A DNA stretch of 64,000 nt from contig NZ_KB891797.1 in the NCBI RefSeq assembly GCF_000373565.1, positions 530,487-594,486 of the forward strand, given 5' to 3'. Below are positions 19,496 to 27,573 of this stretch, one piece after another (position 1 is the stretch's first letter; each line of letters starts with the position of its first letter). Both the position numbers and the translations under genes were made by a program. This DNA is from Streptomyces sp. HmicA12. GTDB taxonomy: Bacteria; Actinomycetota; Actinomycetes; Streptomycetales; Streptomycetaceae. Under the pieces are notes generated by a model. It saw only the letters and a program-made list of their open reading frames with translations. It was not told the origin of the DNA and searched no databases.

Positions 19496-20929
19496 CTACA
19501 CCCCCCGAACGTCCCGCCACGCCGAGGGGACCGAACCCGCCACGTCCTGTGCCGACACCGGTGCCCCGTCCGCCGCGAAGCGGGCCGCCAGGCCGTGGAG
19601 GTACGCGCCCACCGATGCCGCGTCCACCGGCTTCAGGCCCGTCGCGAGGAGGGAGCCGGTCAGGCCCGAGAGGACGTCGCCGCTGCCGGCCGTGGCGAGC
19701 CAGGGGGTGCCGGTCGGGTTGACGCGGGCCGGCCCGCCGGACGGTGACACGACCAGCGTCGTCGAGCCCTTCAGGAGCACCGTCGCGTCGTAGCGACGCG
19801 CCAACTCCCGTACGGAAGAGAGGCGTTGGCCCTCCACCTCGTCGCGGGCCACCCCCAGCAGCGCCGCCGCCTCACCGGCGTGGGGCGTCAGCACCGTGGG
19901 TGCCGTGCGGGCGCGTACGGCGCTCACCCCGGCCAGGCGCAGACCGTCCGCGTCGATCAGGACCGGGACGTCCGACGTCAGGACGTCGTGCAGGTTCGAG
20001 GCGTCGTCGCCCAGGCCGGGGCCGATCACCCAGGACTGGACGCGGCCCGCCTTCGCGGGGGGACCCTGCGACACCAGCGTCTCCGGGAAGCGGGCGAGGA
20101 CCGCCTCCGCCGCCGGGCCCACGTACCGGACCGCCCCCGCGCCACCGTGCAGGGCACCCGCCACGGCCAGCACCGCCGCCCCCGGATAGCGCGCCGAGCC
20201 CGCGACGACACCGACCACGCCCCGGCGGTACTTGTCGCTCTCGCCGGCCGGTTCGGGCAGCAGCGAGGACACGTCCGCGTGCTGCAACGCCTCCAACTCG
20301 GCGTCCGCCGCCGGGAGTTCCAGGCCGATGTCCACCAGCCGGAGCGCCCCCGCGTACTCGCGCGCCGGGTCGATCAGCAGGCCCGGCTTGTACGTGCCGA
20401 ACGTGACCGTCGCCGTCGCCCGGACCGCGTCGCCGTGCACCTCGCCGGTGTCGGCGTCCACCCCGCTGGGGAGGTCCACCGCGACCACGAGCCCCCGTGC
20501 CGCCTCGGCCAGTTGCGCCGCGCGCGGGCGCAGGCCGCCCTTGCCGCCGATGCCCACGATGCCGTCCATGACGAGGTCGGCGCGGCCCACGATCTCCGGG
20601 GCGGACTCCGTCGCCGCGTCGAGCACCGTGCCGCCCGCCGCCCGCAGCGCCGCGAGGCCGCCCGCGTGCGCCCGGTCCGGGGAGAGGAGCAGCGCGGTGA
20701 CGCCCGCGCCGCGGCGGGCCAGGCGGGCGCCCGCGTACAGCGCGTCGCCGCCGTTGTCGCCGGAGCCGACCAGGAGGGCGACCCGCGATCCGTACACCTT
20801 GCCGAGCAGTTCCGCGCAGGCGACGGCCAGGCCTGCCGCCGCCCGCTGCATCAGGGCGCCGTCCGGCAGGCGCGCCATCAGTGCGCGTTCGGCGGACCGG
20901 ACCGTTTCCACGTCGTAGGCAGTGCGCAT
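19496..20929 (-). CDS. nnr: Bifunctional NAD(P)HX epimerase / ADP-dependent NAD(P)HX dehydratase
   Basis: 477 residues from ATG 20929, starting MRTAYDVETVRSAERALM. The N-terminal YjeF_N epimerase domain (about 1-210) has GSGDNGGDALYAGARLARRG and VDLPSGVDADTGEVHG. The C-terminal ribokinase-fold dehydratase domain (about 225-477) has KYRRGVVGVVAGSARYPGAA, LTPHAGEAAALL and NPTGTPWLATAGSGDVLSG. Together they repair hydrated NADH and NADPH. The reading frame is open further upstream, but that is shadow coding opposite the hydrolase gene. It follows the hydrolase by 1 bp on the same strand. Confidence 0.95.
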   Translation of the reverse strand: MRTAYDVETVRSAERALMARLPDGALMQRAAAGLAVACAELLGKVYGSRVALLVGSGDNGGDALYAGARLARRGAGVTALLLSPDRAHAGGLAALRAAGGTVLDAATESAPEIVGRADLVMDGIVGIGGKGGLRPRAAQLAEAARGLVVAVDLPSGVDADTGEVHGDAVRATATVTFGTYKPGLLIDPAREYAGALRLVDIGLELPAADAELEALQHADVSSLLPEPAGESDKYRRGVVGVVAGSARYPGAAVLAVAGALHGGAGAVRYVGPAAEAVLARFPETLVSQGPPAKAGRVQSWVIGPGLGDDASNLHDVLTSDVPVLIDADGLRLAGVSAVRARTAPTVLTPHAGEAAALLGVARDEVEGQRLSSVRELARRYDATVLLKGSTTLVVSPSGGPARVNPTGTPWLATAGSGDVLSGLTGSLLATGLKPVDAASVGAYLHGLAARFAADGAPVSAQDVAGSVPSAWRDVRGV

Positions 20930-20930
20930 G

Positions 20931-21770
20931 TCATCGAGTGTCCCCCAGGAGGTGGGCCCGGAGCAGGTCGGCCGTCTCGGCAGGGTGGGTCGACCAGCCA
21001 TTGTGGGCGCCCGGGAACATCGCGAGTTCCAGGCCCAGGCGCTCGGCGAGGACCGTCGCCGGGCGGGACGGCAGATGCGGCGGCGTCTCCTTGCCCACGG
21101 CCAGGAACAGGCGCTCCCGCGCCTTCGCCAGCGCGTCGACGTCGGGTGCGTACGCGGCGAAACTGCGGTGCTCGTACCGGATGGCCAGGGGCGCGTTCGC
21201 CGTGACGCGGGCCAGCATCTCCCGCGTGCGGGGCGGGGGTTGAGGGTCCCGTGTCCACGGCGCGGGGCGCATCGCGCCGCCGATCCCGCGCAGGAAGCGC
21301 TCGCCCGCCGCCTGGAGGCCCTCCGTGACGAACAGCTCGTGCACCTCCTCGAAGAACGCCAACTGCTCTGCCGAATCCGGGAGCACGGACCACGACGGGG
21401 GCTCGTGCGCCACCACCCGGCGCAGCCGCTCCGGGTGGCGGGCCAGCAGATCGAGCGCGACGATCGCACCGCTGGACGCGCCCGCCACGTACGCGGGCTC
21501 GCCGGGGGAGTGCGCGTCGAGGAGGCGGAGCGCGTCGTCCGCGTGGACCGGGACCCGCTGCTCGGTGTGCGGGCCGTCCAGAGCGCTGCGCGAGTAGCCG
21601 CGCGGGTCGTGGGTGAGCACCGTGAACGTGTCCGCCAGCGCGTCGGCCACCGGGTCGAGGACCGCCGCGTCGCCGCCCGCGCCGGGCAGCAGGAGGAGCA
21701 CCGGGCCGTGGCCCCGTACCTCGTGGTGGAGGGTGGCGCCCGGTACGCGCAGCGAGCCTTCGGTGATCAA
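20931..21770 (-). CDS. Alpha/beta hydrolase
   Basis: 279 residues from TTG 21770, the only start with a good Shine-Dalgarno (GAGGAGGTGG, spacing 7). The oxyanion region is LLLLPGAGGDAAV, the nucleophile elbow G-A-S-S-G-A (Ser), a core FTVLTHDPRGYSRS, and the catalytic His in GAHNGWSTHP. The family includes esterases, haloperoxidase-like proteins and C-C hydrolases; the substrate is not evident. It overlaps the stop of the TetR gene by 4 nt (TTGA), so both are co-transcribed and the TetR protein probably controls it. Confidence 0.85.
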   Translation of the reverse strand: MITEGSLRVPGATLHHEVRGHGPVLLLLPGAGGDAAVLDPVADALADTFTVLTHDPRGYSRSALDGPHTEQRVPVHADDALRLLDAHSPGEPAYVAGASSGAIVALDLLARHPERLRRVVAHEPPSWSVLPDSAEQLAFFEEVHELFVTEGLQAAGERFLRGIGGAMRPAPWTRDPQPPPRTREMLARVTANAPLAIRYEHRSFAAYAPDVDALAKARERLFLAVGKETPPHLPSRPATVLAERLGLELAMFPGAHNGWSTHPAETADLLRAHLLGDTR

Positions 21771-22345
21771 CGGTCCACCTCCTCGGGCCAGTGGGAGAGC
21801 GCGATGTGCAGCGCCTCCAGGGCGTTCGCCCAGGACCGCTCCACGTCCCGGTGGTGCCGGAAGCCGCCCGCCAGCTCCAGTGCGACGAAGCCGTGGAACG
21901 TACTGCGCAGCAGGCGCACCGCGTCGGTCAGCGCCGGTTCCGCCAGGCCGTAGCCCTGGAGCAGCGCGTAGGGGCCCGTGAGGTTGCGGCGCAGGCCCGG
22001 GTGGTCGTCGAGGGCCGACGGGTCGAGGTCGAGCTGCGTCGCCGCGTACCGCCCCGGGTGCTCCAGGGCGAAGGCGCGGTAGGCGTGCGCGAAGGCGAGC
22101 AGGGCGTCCCGCCCGGCCCGGCCCGCCAGCGCGTCCGAGATCCGGTCCGCGAGGTCCAGGCCCGAGACGATCGCGACCCGCGTGCTCAGGTCGGAGAGGT
22201 TCCTGACATGGGCGTACAGGCTCGCGTCCTTGACGCCGAAGCCGCGGGCGAGCGCCGCGACGGTGATGTTCTCGAAGCCGACCGTGTCGGCGAGGTCGGC
22301 GGCGGCCGCCACCACGCGCTCCCTGGTCAGGCCCGCTCTGGCCAT
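21767..22345 (-). CDS. TetR/AcrR family regulator
   Basis: 192 residues from ATG 22345 (GGAG at 5-nt spacing; a second ATG lies one codon upstream at 22348). N-terminal HTH: LTRERVVAAAADLADTVGFE, ITVAALARGFGVKDASLYAHV. The C-terminal region (about 80-190) resembles the TetR_C_33/WHG-like ligand domain (STFHGFVALELAGGF). It is first in an operon with the alpha/beta hydrolase. Three CCTAGG boxes just upstream (22382-22417) are a likely autoregulatory operator. Confidence 0.9.
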   Translation of the reverse strand: MARAGLTRERVVAAAADLADTVGFENITVAALARGFGVKDASLYAHVRNLSDLSTRVAIVSGLDLADRISDALAGRAGRDALLAFAHAYRAFALEHPGRYAATQLDLDPSALDDHPGLRRNLTGPYALLQGYGLAEPALTDAVRLLRSTFHGFVALELAGGFRHHRDVERSWANALEALHIALSHWPEEVDR

Positions 22346-22381
22346 CATGACTCCGCCGCTCCCTGTGCGCCGAGGCTGTTT

Positions 22382-22417
22382 CCTAGGGGTCCTAGGTTTC
22401 TGGTTACGGTACCTAGG
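22382..22417. promoter_or_regulatory. Three CCTAGG boxes, putative TetR operator
   Basis: CCTAGG occurs at 22382-22387, 22391-22396 and 22412-22417. The first two form the palindrome CCTAGG-GGT-CCTAGG. CTAG-containing sites are rare in such GC-rich DNA, so three in 36 bp is not expected by chance. They lie 37-72 bp upstream of the TetR start and about 90 bp upstream of the divergent L,D-transpeptidase gene, so they could control either or both. Confidence 0.55.
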
Positions 22418-22503
22418 TTCCGATGGGCCGATCAACCGCTTTTCGGGGGCCCTGCCGCGCGGCTGACCCGGATCCGGAGTCCTGCCGGGTTTCGCTCACG
22501 CCC

Positions 22504-23424
22504 ATGACCAGCACCGCAGTGCGCGGCGGACTCGCCGCGCTGCTCGCCCTCGCCGTGGCCCTGCCCGCGGGCCGGGCAGCCGCCGACCCCGAGCCACCCA
22601 CGCCGACGGCGACCGCCGCCGCGCCCCTCCCGGCCGCGCCCGCCCCGGCCCCCGGCCTCGTCCCCGGCATCCCGCTCACCACCGACCAGCCCTGGCACCT
22701 GGACACGCCCGACCAGGTCCTGCCCCCGCACATGTACCGGCCGAGCGCGGCCGAGGACGCGATCGAGCCGATGCCGGCCCCCGACGGGCTCGACGTGCTC
22801 GTCGAGTACGTGCCGCCCAGCGAGGTGCGGGGCGCCGTCACCTGCACCAAGAAGACCGGCCCCTACCAGCGCCAGGTCGAGCGCTGGCTCGGGCTGAAGG
22901 TCGACGGGAAACAGTCCCCCGCCGACTGCAGGCGCATCCGCGCCTTCCAGACCAAGCAGGGCATCCGCCCGAACATCGGCTTCGCCGGACCCGTCACCTG
23001 GACCCGGATGCGCACCATCTCCGCCCGCAAGAACCCGAACGCGGCGAAGAAGTGCCCCACGCGCGCGTACCGCCTCGCCTGCGTGGACCTGCCGCGCCAG
23101 CTGATGTGGGTGAGCAAGGGCAAGAAGATCGTCTACGGGCCCGTCCCGATCCGCAGCGGACGCGCCGGCAACCGCACCCGCGTCGGCTGGCACAAGATCT
23201 ACTGGCGGCACAAGAACCACTGGTCGTCGCTGTACAACAGCCCCATGCCGTACAGCCAGTTCTTCAGCGGCGGCCAGGCCTTCCACGGCATCTACGGGAA
23301 CGTCTACAGCCCGCCCGGATCGCGCGGCTGCGTCAACCTGCGGGTGAGCGACGCCAAGCGGCTGTGGGGTGTCCTCGAGCGCGGCGACCGGGTCTACGTA
23401 TGGGGACGCAAGCCCGGAACCTGA
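22504..23424 (+). CDS. Secreted L,D-transpeptidase (YkuD domain)
   Basis: 306 residues from ATG 22504, beginning with a signal peptide (MTSTAVRGGLAALLALAVAL, cleavage near AAA-DP). A Pro/Ala-rich linker is followed by a peptidoglycan-binding-like domain (about 115-170; YQRQVERWLGLKVDGKQSPA, IRAFQTKQGI). The YkuD domain (about 185-304) has H261 in AFHGIYG and the nucleophile C276 in SRGCVNL. It would form 3-3 peptidoglycan cross-links or attach proteins in the wall. Divergent from the TetR gene across the CCTAGG region and followed by alr. Confidence 0.92.
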   Translation: MTSTAVRGGLAALLALAVALPAGRAAADPEPPTPTATAAAPLPAAPAPAPGLVPGIPLTTDQPWHLDTPDQVLPPHMYRPSAAEDAIEPMPAPDGLDVLVEYVPPSEVRGAVTCTKKTGPYQRQVERWLGLKVDGKQSPADCRRIRAFQTKQGIRPNIGFAGPVTWTRMRTISARKNPNAAKKCPTRAYRLACVDLPRQLMWVSKGKKIVYGPVPIRSGRAGNRTRVGWHKIYWRHKNHWSSLYNSPMPYSQFFSGGQAFHGIYGNVYSPPGSRGCVNLRVSDAKRLWGVLERGDRVYVWGRKPGT

Positions 23425-23468
23425 GGCTCTGAGGCCTTGTCGGTGCCCTCTGAGAGACTGGGCGCACC

Positions 23469-24677
23469 ATGAACGAGAACGTGACTGCTCCGCTCCGCGC
23501 CCGCGCCGAGATCGATCTGGCCGCGCTCAAGGCCAATGTCAGGTCCCTGCGTGCCCACGCGCCGGGGGCCGCGTTCATGGCCGTGGTGAAGGCGGACGCG
23601 TACGGGCACGGGATGCTCCCGGTGGCCCGCGCCGCCCGGGAGGCGGGCGCCGAGTGGATCGGCACCGCCACCCCCGAGGAGGCCCTCGCCCTGCGCGGCG
23701 CGGGCGTCGAGGGCCGCATCATGTGCTGGCTGTGGGTGCCCGGCGGGCCCTGGCGCGCGGCGATCGAGGCCGACCTCGACCTGGGGGTCAGCGGCCTGTG
23801 GGCGCTGCGCGAAGTCGCCGACGCCGCGCGGGAGTCGGGCCGCCGCGCCCGTGTCCAGCTGAAGGCCGACACCGGCCTCGGGCGCAACGGCTGCCTGCCG
23901 GCCGACTGGCCCGAGCTGATCCGCGAGGCGCTCACCGCGCAGCGCGCCGGACTCGTCACCGTCACCGGCCTGTGGTCGCACTTCGCGTGCGCCGACGAGC
24001 CGGGGCACCCGTCGATCGCCGCCCAGCTCGACACGTTCCGCGAGATGGTCGGGTACGCGGAGGCGGAAGGCATCACGCCGGAAGTGCGGCACATCGCCAA
24101 CTCGCCGGGCACGCTCACCCTCCCCGAGACCCACTTCGACCTCGTCCGCCCCGGCATCGCCATGTACGGGATCTCGCCCAGCCCCGAGCTCGGCACCCCC
24201 GAGGACTTCGGGCTGCGCCCGGTCATGTCCCTCAAGGCGTCGCTCGCGCTCGTGAAGCACGCGCCGGGTGGCCTCGGCGTCAGTTACGGGCATCACTACG
24301 TCACACCGGGTCCCACGACCCTCGGCCTCGTCCCGCTCGGCTACGCGGACGGCGTGCCCCGGCACGCCTCCGGCACCGGTCCCGTCCTGATCGGCGGCAA
24401 GCGGCGCACGGTCGCGGGCCGGGTCGCGATGGACCAGTTCGTCGTCGACCTCGGCGGCGACGAGCCGGCCGCGGGCGACGAGGCGGTCCTGTTCGGCCCC
24501 GGGGACGGGGGCGAGCCGACCGCCGAGGACTGGGCGTCGGCGTCGGGCACCATCGCGTACGAGATCGTCACGCGGATCGGTTCCCGCGTTCCGCGCGTCT
24601 ACGTCGAAGAGGGCGACGCGGGAGACGCCGTCGGCGCGGGCCACGAGGGCGACGCGGGAGACGCCGCCGGCGCGTGA
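23469..24677 (+). CDS. alr: Alanine racemase with repeat-encoded C-terminal tail
   Basis: 402 residues from ATG 23469. PLP enzyme making D-alanine for peptidoglycan. PLP-binding Lys41 lies in AVVKADAYGHG. The opposing catalytic Tyr273 is in GVSYGHHYVTPG, with the C-terminal GRVAMDQFVVDLGG block. The last roughly 22 residues (EEGDAGDAVGAGHEGDAGDA) go beyond the usual end. They are encoded by two identical 22-bp repeats (24609-24630 and 24645-24666) with a 36-bp period. Next to an L,D-transpeptidase, which fits a cell-wall neighbourhood. Confidence 0.96.
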   Translation: MNENVTAPLRARAEIDLAALKANVRSLRAHAPGAAFMAVVKADAYGHGMLPVARAAREAGAEWIGTATPEEALALRGAGVEGRIMCWLWVPGGPWRAAIEADLDLGVSGLWALREVADAARESGRRARVQLKADTGLGRNGCLPADWPELIREALTAQRAGLVTVTGLWSHFACADEPGHPSIAAQLDTFREMVGYAEAEGITPEVRHIANSPGTLTLPETHFDLVRPGIAMYGISPSPELGTPEDFGLRPVMSLKASLALVKHAPGGLGVSYGHHYVTPGPTTLGLVPLGYADGVPRHASGTGPVLIGGKRRTVAGRVAMDQFVVDLGGDEPAAGDEAVLFGPGDGGEPTAEDWASASGTIAYEIVTRIGSRVPRVYVEEGDAGDAVGAGHEGDAGDAAGA

Positions 24678-24796
24678 CGACCGCCACAGGTTGCGCGGAC
24701 CCCGCGGGGGCCAGGTTGACTACTGGTTATGTGAAGCACGAACCGAACGGGTAACAGGGCACAGCGAAGCACCGGCGCGCAGCGAGGGAGCGGCAC

Positions 24797-26035
24797 GTGA
24801 GCGAGACCAGCGCACAGGCCACGGCGGCCGTCACCGAAGCGGCTGCTTCGGGGAGCTGGCGGCGGGCCGGCCTCGCGGGCGCCGCGATAGGCGTGGTCGC
24901 CGCGGGCGCCGCCGCCGGAGTCGCCGTCGAGCGGCTCACCGTGGGGCGCGGGATGCGCAAGAAGGCGCGGCTCGCCCTCGACGCGTCGGGTCCCTACGGC
25001 TCGCTGCGGGGCGTCCCCGGCCGGGCGTACGCCGCCGACGGCACCGAGCTGTACTTCGAGGTCGACGAGCCCGAGCCGGACAGCGGCGGCGGCACCGGCG
25101 GGCGCAGGCGGCGCCTGTTCGGCCGCAAGACCCCGGCGCCCGTCACCGTCGTCTTCAGCCACGGCTACTGCCTGAACCAGGACTCCTGGCACTTCCAGCG
25201 CGCGGCCCTGCGCGGCGTCGTCCGCTGCGTGTACTGGGACCAGCGCAGCCACGGCCGCTCCGGTCGGGGCGTGGAGCAGGTCGAGCACGGCAGGCCGGTC
25301 TCCATCGACACGCTCGGCGGCGACCTCAAGGCCGTCATCGACGCGGCCGCGCCCGAGGGCCCGGTCGTCCTCGTCGGCCACTCCATGGGCGGCATGACCG
25401 TGATGGCCCTCGCCGACCAGCATCCCGACCTCGTCCGCGACCGTGTCGTCGGAGTGGCCCTCGTGGGTACGTCGTCGGGGAAGCTCGGCGAGGTCAACTA
25501 CGGCCTGCCGGTGGCCGGGGTGAACGCGGTGCGGCGGGTGCTCCCCGGCGTCCTGAAGGTGCTCGGGCAGCGGGCCGAGCTGGTCGAGAAGGGGCGCAGG
25601 GCCACTGCCGACCTGTTCGCCGGGATCATCAAGCGGTACTCGTTCGCGACCCGTGACGTCGACCCGGCGATCGCCCGGTTCGCCGAGCGGATGATCGAGG
25701 GCACGCCGATCGACGTGGTCGCCGAGTTCTACCCGGCGTTCCAGGAGCACGACAAGACGGCAGCGCTCGCCTCCTTCGCCGAGCTGCCGGCCCTCGTCCT
25801 CGCGGGCGAGCAGGATCTCGTCACGCCGAGCGAGCACAGCGAGGCGATCGCCCAGCTGCTCCCGGACGCCGAGTTCGTGCTCGTGCCGGACGCCGGGCAC
25901 CTGGTGATGCTGGAGCACCCCGAGGTCGTCACGGACCGCCTCGCCGATCTGCTGGCCCGTACGGGAGCGGTTCCGGCAGCGGCTACCGTGGGGATTTATG
26001 GAGACACCGGCAGCACCGCACAACCCGGCGGGTGA
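24797..26035 (+). CDS. Membrane-anchored alpha/beta hydrolase
   Basis: 412 residues from GTG 24797 (GAGGGAG upstream). One hydrophobic segment near the N-terminus (about 24-46; AGLAGAAIGVVAAGAAAGVA) probably anchors it. The hydrolase domain starts about residue 70: VVFSHGYCLNQDSW, YWDQRSHGRSGRG, nucleophile elbow GHSMGG (Ser), Asp in LVLAGEQDLVTP, His in PDAGHLVMLEHP. All triad residues are present. Substrate unknown. The 3' end overlaps tsaE by 38 bp, as in many actinobacteria where this gene stands between alr and tsaE. Confidence 0.9.
   Translation: MSETSAQATAAVTEAAASGSWRRAGLAGAAIGVVAAGAAAGVAVERLTVGRGMRKKARLALDASGPYGSLRGVPGRAYAADGTELYFEVDEPEPDSGGGTGGRRRRLFGRKTPAPVTVVFSHGYCLNQDSWHFQRAALRGVVRCVYWDQRSHGRSGRGVEQVEHGRPVSIDTLGGDLKAVIDAAAPEGPVVLVGHSMGGMTVMALADQHPDLVRDRVVGVALVGTSSGKLGEVNYGLPVAGVNAVRRVLPGVLKVLGQRAELVEKGRRATADLFAGIIKRYSFATRDVDPAIARFAERMIEGTPIDVVAEFYPAFQEHDKTAALASFAELPALVLAGEQDLVTPSEHSEAIAQLLPDAEFVLVPDAGHLVMLEHPEVVTDRLADLLARTGAVPAAATVGIYGDTGSTAQPGG
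25984..25998 (+). promoter_or_regulatory. -10 element for leaderless tsaE
   Basis: TACCGT (25984-25989) ends 8 nt before the tsaE ATG, inside the 3' end of the hydrolase gene. No Shine-Dalgarno precedes the ATG. A leaderless internal transcript is suggested. Confidence 0.4.
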
Positions 26036-26537
26036 ACCCGCCACCCCCGGCACGACCGTCACCACCATCACCGTCAACTCCCCGGACGAGATGCGGGAGT
26101 TGGGCCTCGCCCTGGCGAAACGACTGCGCCCCGGCGACCTCGTGATGCTCACCGGTGAACTGGGCGCGGGCAAGACGACCCTGACCCGCGGGCTCGGCGC
26201 GGGCCTGGGGGTGCGCGGCGCGGTGACCTCGCCGACGTTCGTGATCGCCCGCGTCCACCCGCCGCTCGGCGAGGGGCCTGCCCTGGTGCACGTCGACGCG
26301 TACCGCCTCGGCGGCGGGCTCGACGAGATGGAGGACCTGGACCTCGACGTGTCGCTCCCGGACTCCGTGGTCGTCGTGGAGTGGGGCGACGGCAAGGTCG
26401 AGGAGCTCTCCGACGACCGCCTGCACGTGCTCATCGACCGGGCCACCGGCGACACCACCGACGAGGTGCGCGTGGTGACGCTGCACGGCATCGGGGCGCG
26501 CTGGACCGAGGCGGACCTGGGCTCGCTCGCGGGCTGA
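25998..26537 (+). CDS. tsaE: tRNA t6A biosynthesis ATPase TsaE
   Basis: 179 residues from ATG 25998. P-loop ATPase of the threonylcarbamoyl-adenosine pathway, acting with TsaB and TsaD. Walker A is GELGAGKTTLTRGLG, then SPTFVIARVHPPL, VHVDAYRLGG and VEWGDGKVEEL, all family blocks. It is separated from tsaB by about 1 kb holding a small ORF and a minus-strand gene, instead of being adjacent. Confidence 0.95.
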   Translation: METPAAPHNPAGEPATPGTTVTTITVNSPDEMRELGLALAKRLRPGDLVMLTGELGAGKTTLTRGLGAGLGVRGAVTSPTFVIARVHPPLGEGPALVHVDAYRLGGGLDEMEDLDLDVSLPDSVVVVEWGDGKVEELSDDRLHVLIDRATGDTTDEVRVVTLHGIGARWTEADLGSLAG

Positions 26538-26601
26538 GCCCGCGCACCCGTACATCCCGACAGGGCGTCGGCATCATGTTGCGCGACGCCTGTTCGGCGT
26601 G

Positions 26602-26638
26602 TTCACATGGAACCCGGAAGTAGTTAGGTCTACCTAAC
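26602..26638 (+). promoter_or_regulatory. Promoter with overlapping palindromic operator
   Basis: TTCACA (26602-26607) and TAGGTC (26625-26630) are 17 bp apart, a fair sigma-70 pattern. The -10 lies inside the palindrome GTTAGG-TCTA-CCTAAC (26623-26638), and a second inverted pair, GTTC-ACATG-GAAC (26601-26613), covers the -35. A bound repressor would block the promoter. The half-sites TTAGGT/ACCTAA recall DmdR/DtxR iron boxes, but the 2-bp spacing is wrong for them. Confidence 0.45.
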
Positions 26639-26671
26639 CACGACTGCTCCGGCGGCCTTCGGGAGGCGTCC

Positions 26672-26902
26672 ATGTCGACATCGGAACGTGACGGAGCGCG
26701 CCGTGCCGCGGTACCGCTCGCAGGGCGGGACGTGGCACGCGGGGTGACGATGGGGCAGTTGTTGGCATCGTGCGCGGCGGCCAGAGCGGTTTCGACGCCG
26801 CCGCAGCGCCCCGCAGGGGCGCGGGGAACCGCGCGAGCAACCACGAACGAAGCCGGCACCCGCGAAGAAATGCTGAACCCCTACGGCGCGCAGGCGAACT
26901 AG
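26672..26902 (+). CDS. Putative small protein, unknown function
   Basis: 76 codons from ATG 26672 with a strong Shine-Dalgarno (GGGAGGCG, spacing 4-5) and a promoter/palindrome just upstream. The first half (MSTSERDGARRAAVPLAGRD, then ARGVTMGQLLASCAAARAV) has a plausible composition. The second half reads through the dispersed hairpin repeat at about 26805-26850 and may not be meaningful protein. The stop overlaps by 4 nt the stop of the convergent gene. It may be a real short gene or a leader; no family recognised. Confidence 0.4.
   Translation: MSTSERDGARRAAVPLAGRDVARGVTMGQLLASCAAARAVSTPPQRPAGARGTARATTNEAGTREEMLNPYGAQAN
26808..26848 (-). terminator. Dispersed hairpin repeat (copy 3, inverted)
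   Basis: On the minus strand the block CGTGGTTGCTCGCGCGGTTC is followed by the hairpin GCGCCCC-TGC-GGGGCGC (26808-26824). It lies 50-90 bp past the stop of the minus-strand gene 26899-27453 and is a likely terminator for it. Same family as the copy at 6480. Confidence 0.55.
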
Positions 26903-27453
26903 GGCACGACCACCACGGGCCGCCCGAACGTGGCGAACTCCCACATGGCGTTGGCGTCGGCCCGCGACTCCCGGATGCCGCCGGTCTGCTTCGACGGGTC
27001 CGGCTCGGGCGTGGAGCCGTCGACCGCCGCGCTGAACCCGATCGCGACCCCGTCCGTGTTCGCGAACCGCACGACGTGCTCGATCGGCGTCCCGTCGGTG
27101 CCGGTGATGGCGCCGGAGCGCGACGTCACCGTGTACTTGCCGGGCGCCGGGTCGACACTGCCGGGCGTCACCTCGTACGTGCGCTGCACCTTGCCGTTGC
27201 CGCCGACCAGCCAGACCCGGTCCGTGCCGAGGGCGTACACGACGCGCTCGCCCTTGCCGGACTGCGCGGGCAGCGCCTTCGGGTCCTTCTTCTCCTTGGG
27301 GGAGCGGGACGCCGTCGACGAGGAGGCCGTGTCCGAGGGGGTCTTGCCCAGGTCGGCCGGCGCGCTCGCCGAGGCCTGATAGGCGAGGAAGCCGACCACG
27401 GCGAGCGCTCCCGCGGTCAGCGCGGTCACGAATCCGGTGCTGCTCCGTGCCAC
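26899..27453 (-). CDS. L,D-transpeptidase-like secreted protein lacking the catalytic cysteine
   Basis: 184 residues from GTG 27453. A signal anchor (TGFVTALTAGALAVVGFLAY, about 6-25) is followed by a Ser/Lys-rich linker and a domain from about residue 68. The C-terminus QTGGIRESRADANAMWEFAT, then FGRPVVVV, lines up with the YkuD signature (H-G-C-I-R-M-x-x-x-D-A-x-x-L-W-x-F, G-T-P-V-V). However, the nucleophile Cys is Gly and the His-Gly pair is not visible. It therefore looks like a catalytically dead YkuD domain, perhaps binding peptidoglycan. It is convergent with the small ORF and divergent from tsaB. Confidence 0.7.
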   Translation of the reverse strand: MARSSTGFVTALTAGALAVVGFLAYQASASAPADLGKTPSDTASSSTASRSPKEKKDPKALPAQSGKGERVVYALGTDRVWLVGGNGKVQRTYEVTPGSVDPAPGKYTVTSRSGAITGTDGTPIEHVVRFANTDGVAIGFSAAVDGSTPEPDPSKQTGGIRESRADANAMWEFATFGRPVVVVP

Positions 27454-27560
27454 CAGGTGCCTGCCTCTCGGTGTTCGACTTCTCCGGGTGACGGTAGCAG
27501 TCGGGAGCGGGCCCTCCCCGGGTTGTCGGCGGTCCGGACGTGTCCGCTCTTGTGTGGTCG

Positions 27561-27573
27561 TAGGCTGTTCGCG
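27561..27573 (+). promoter_or_regulatory. -10 element for leaderless tsaB
   Basis: TAGGCT (27561-27566) ends 6 nt before the tsaB GTG with no Shine-Dalgarno. A leaderless transcript for the tsaB-rimI-tsaD operon is predicted. Confidence 0.45.

Noticed and set aside
26623..26638. Iron box (DmdR/DtxR) reading of GTTAGGTCTACCTAAC
   Set aside because: The half-sites fit but are 2 bp apart instead of the spacing in a 19-bp iron box, and no iron gene is adjacent. Kept only as a generic palindrome.
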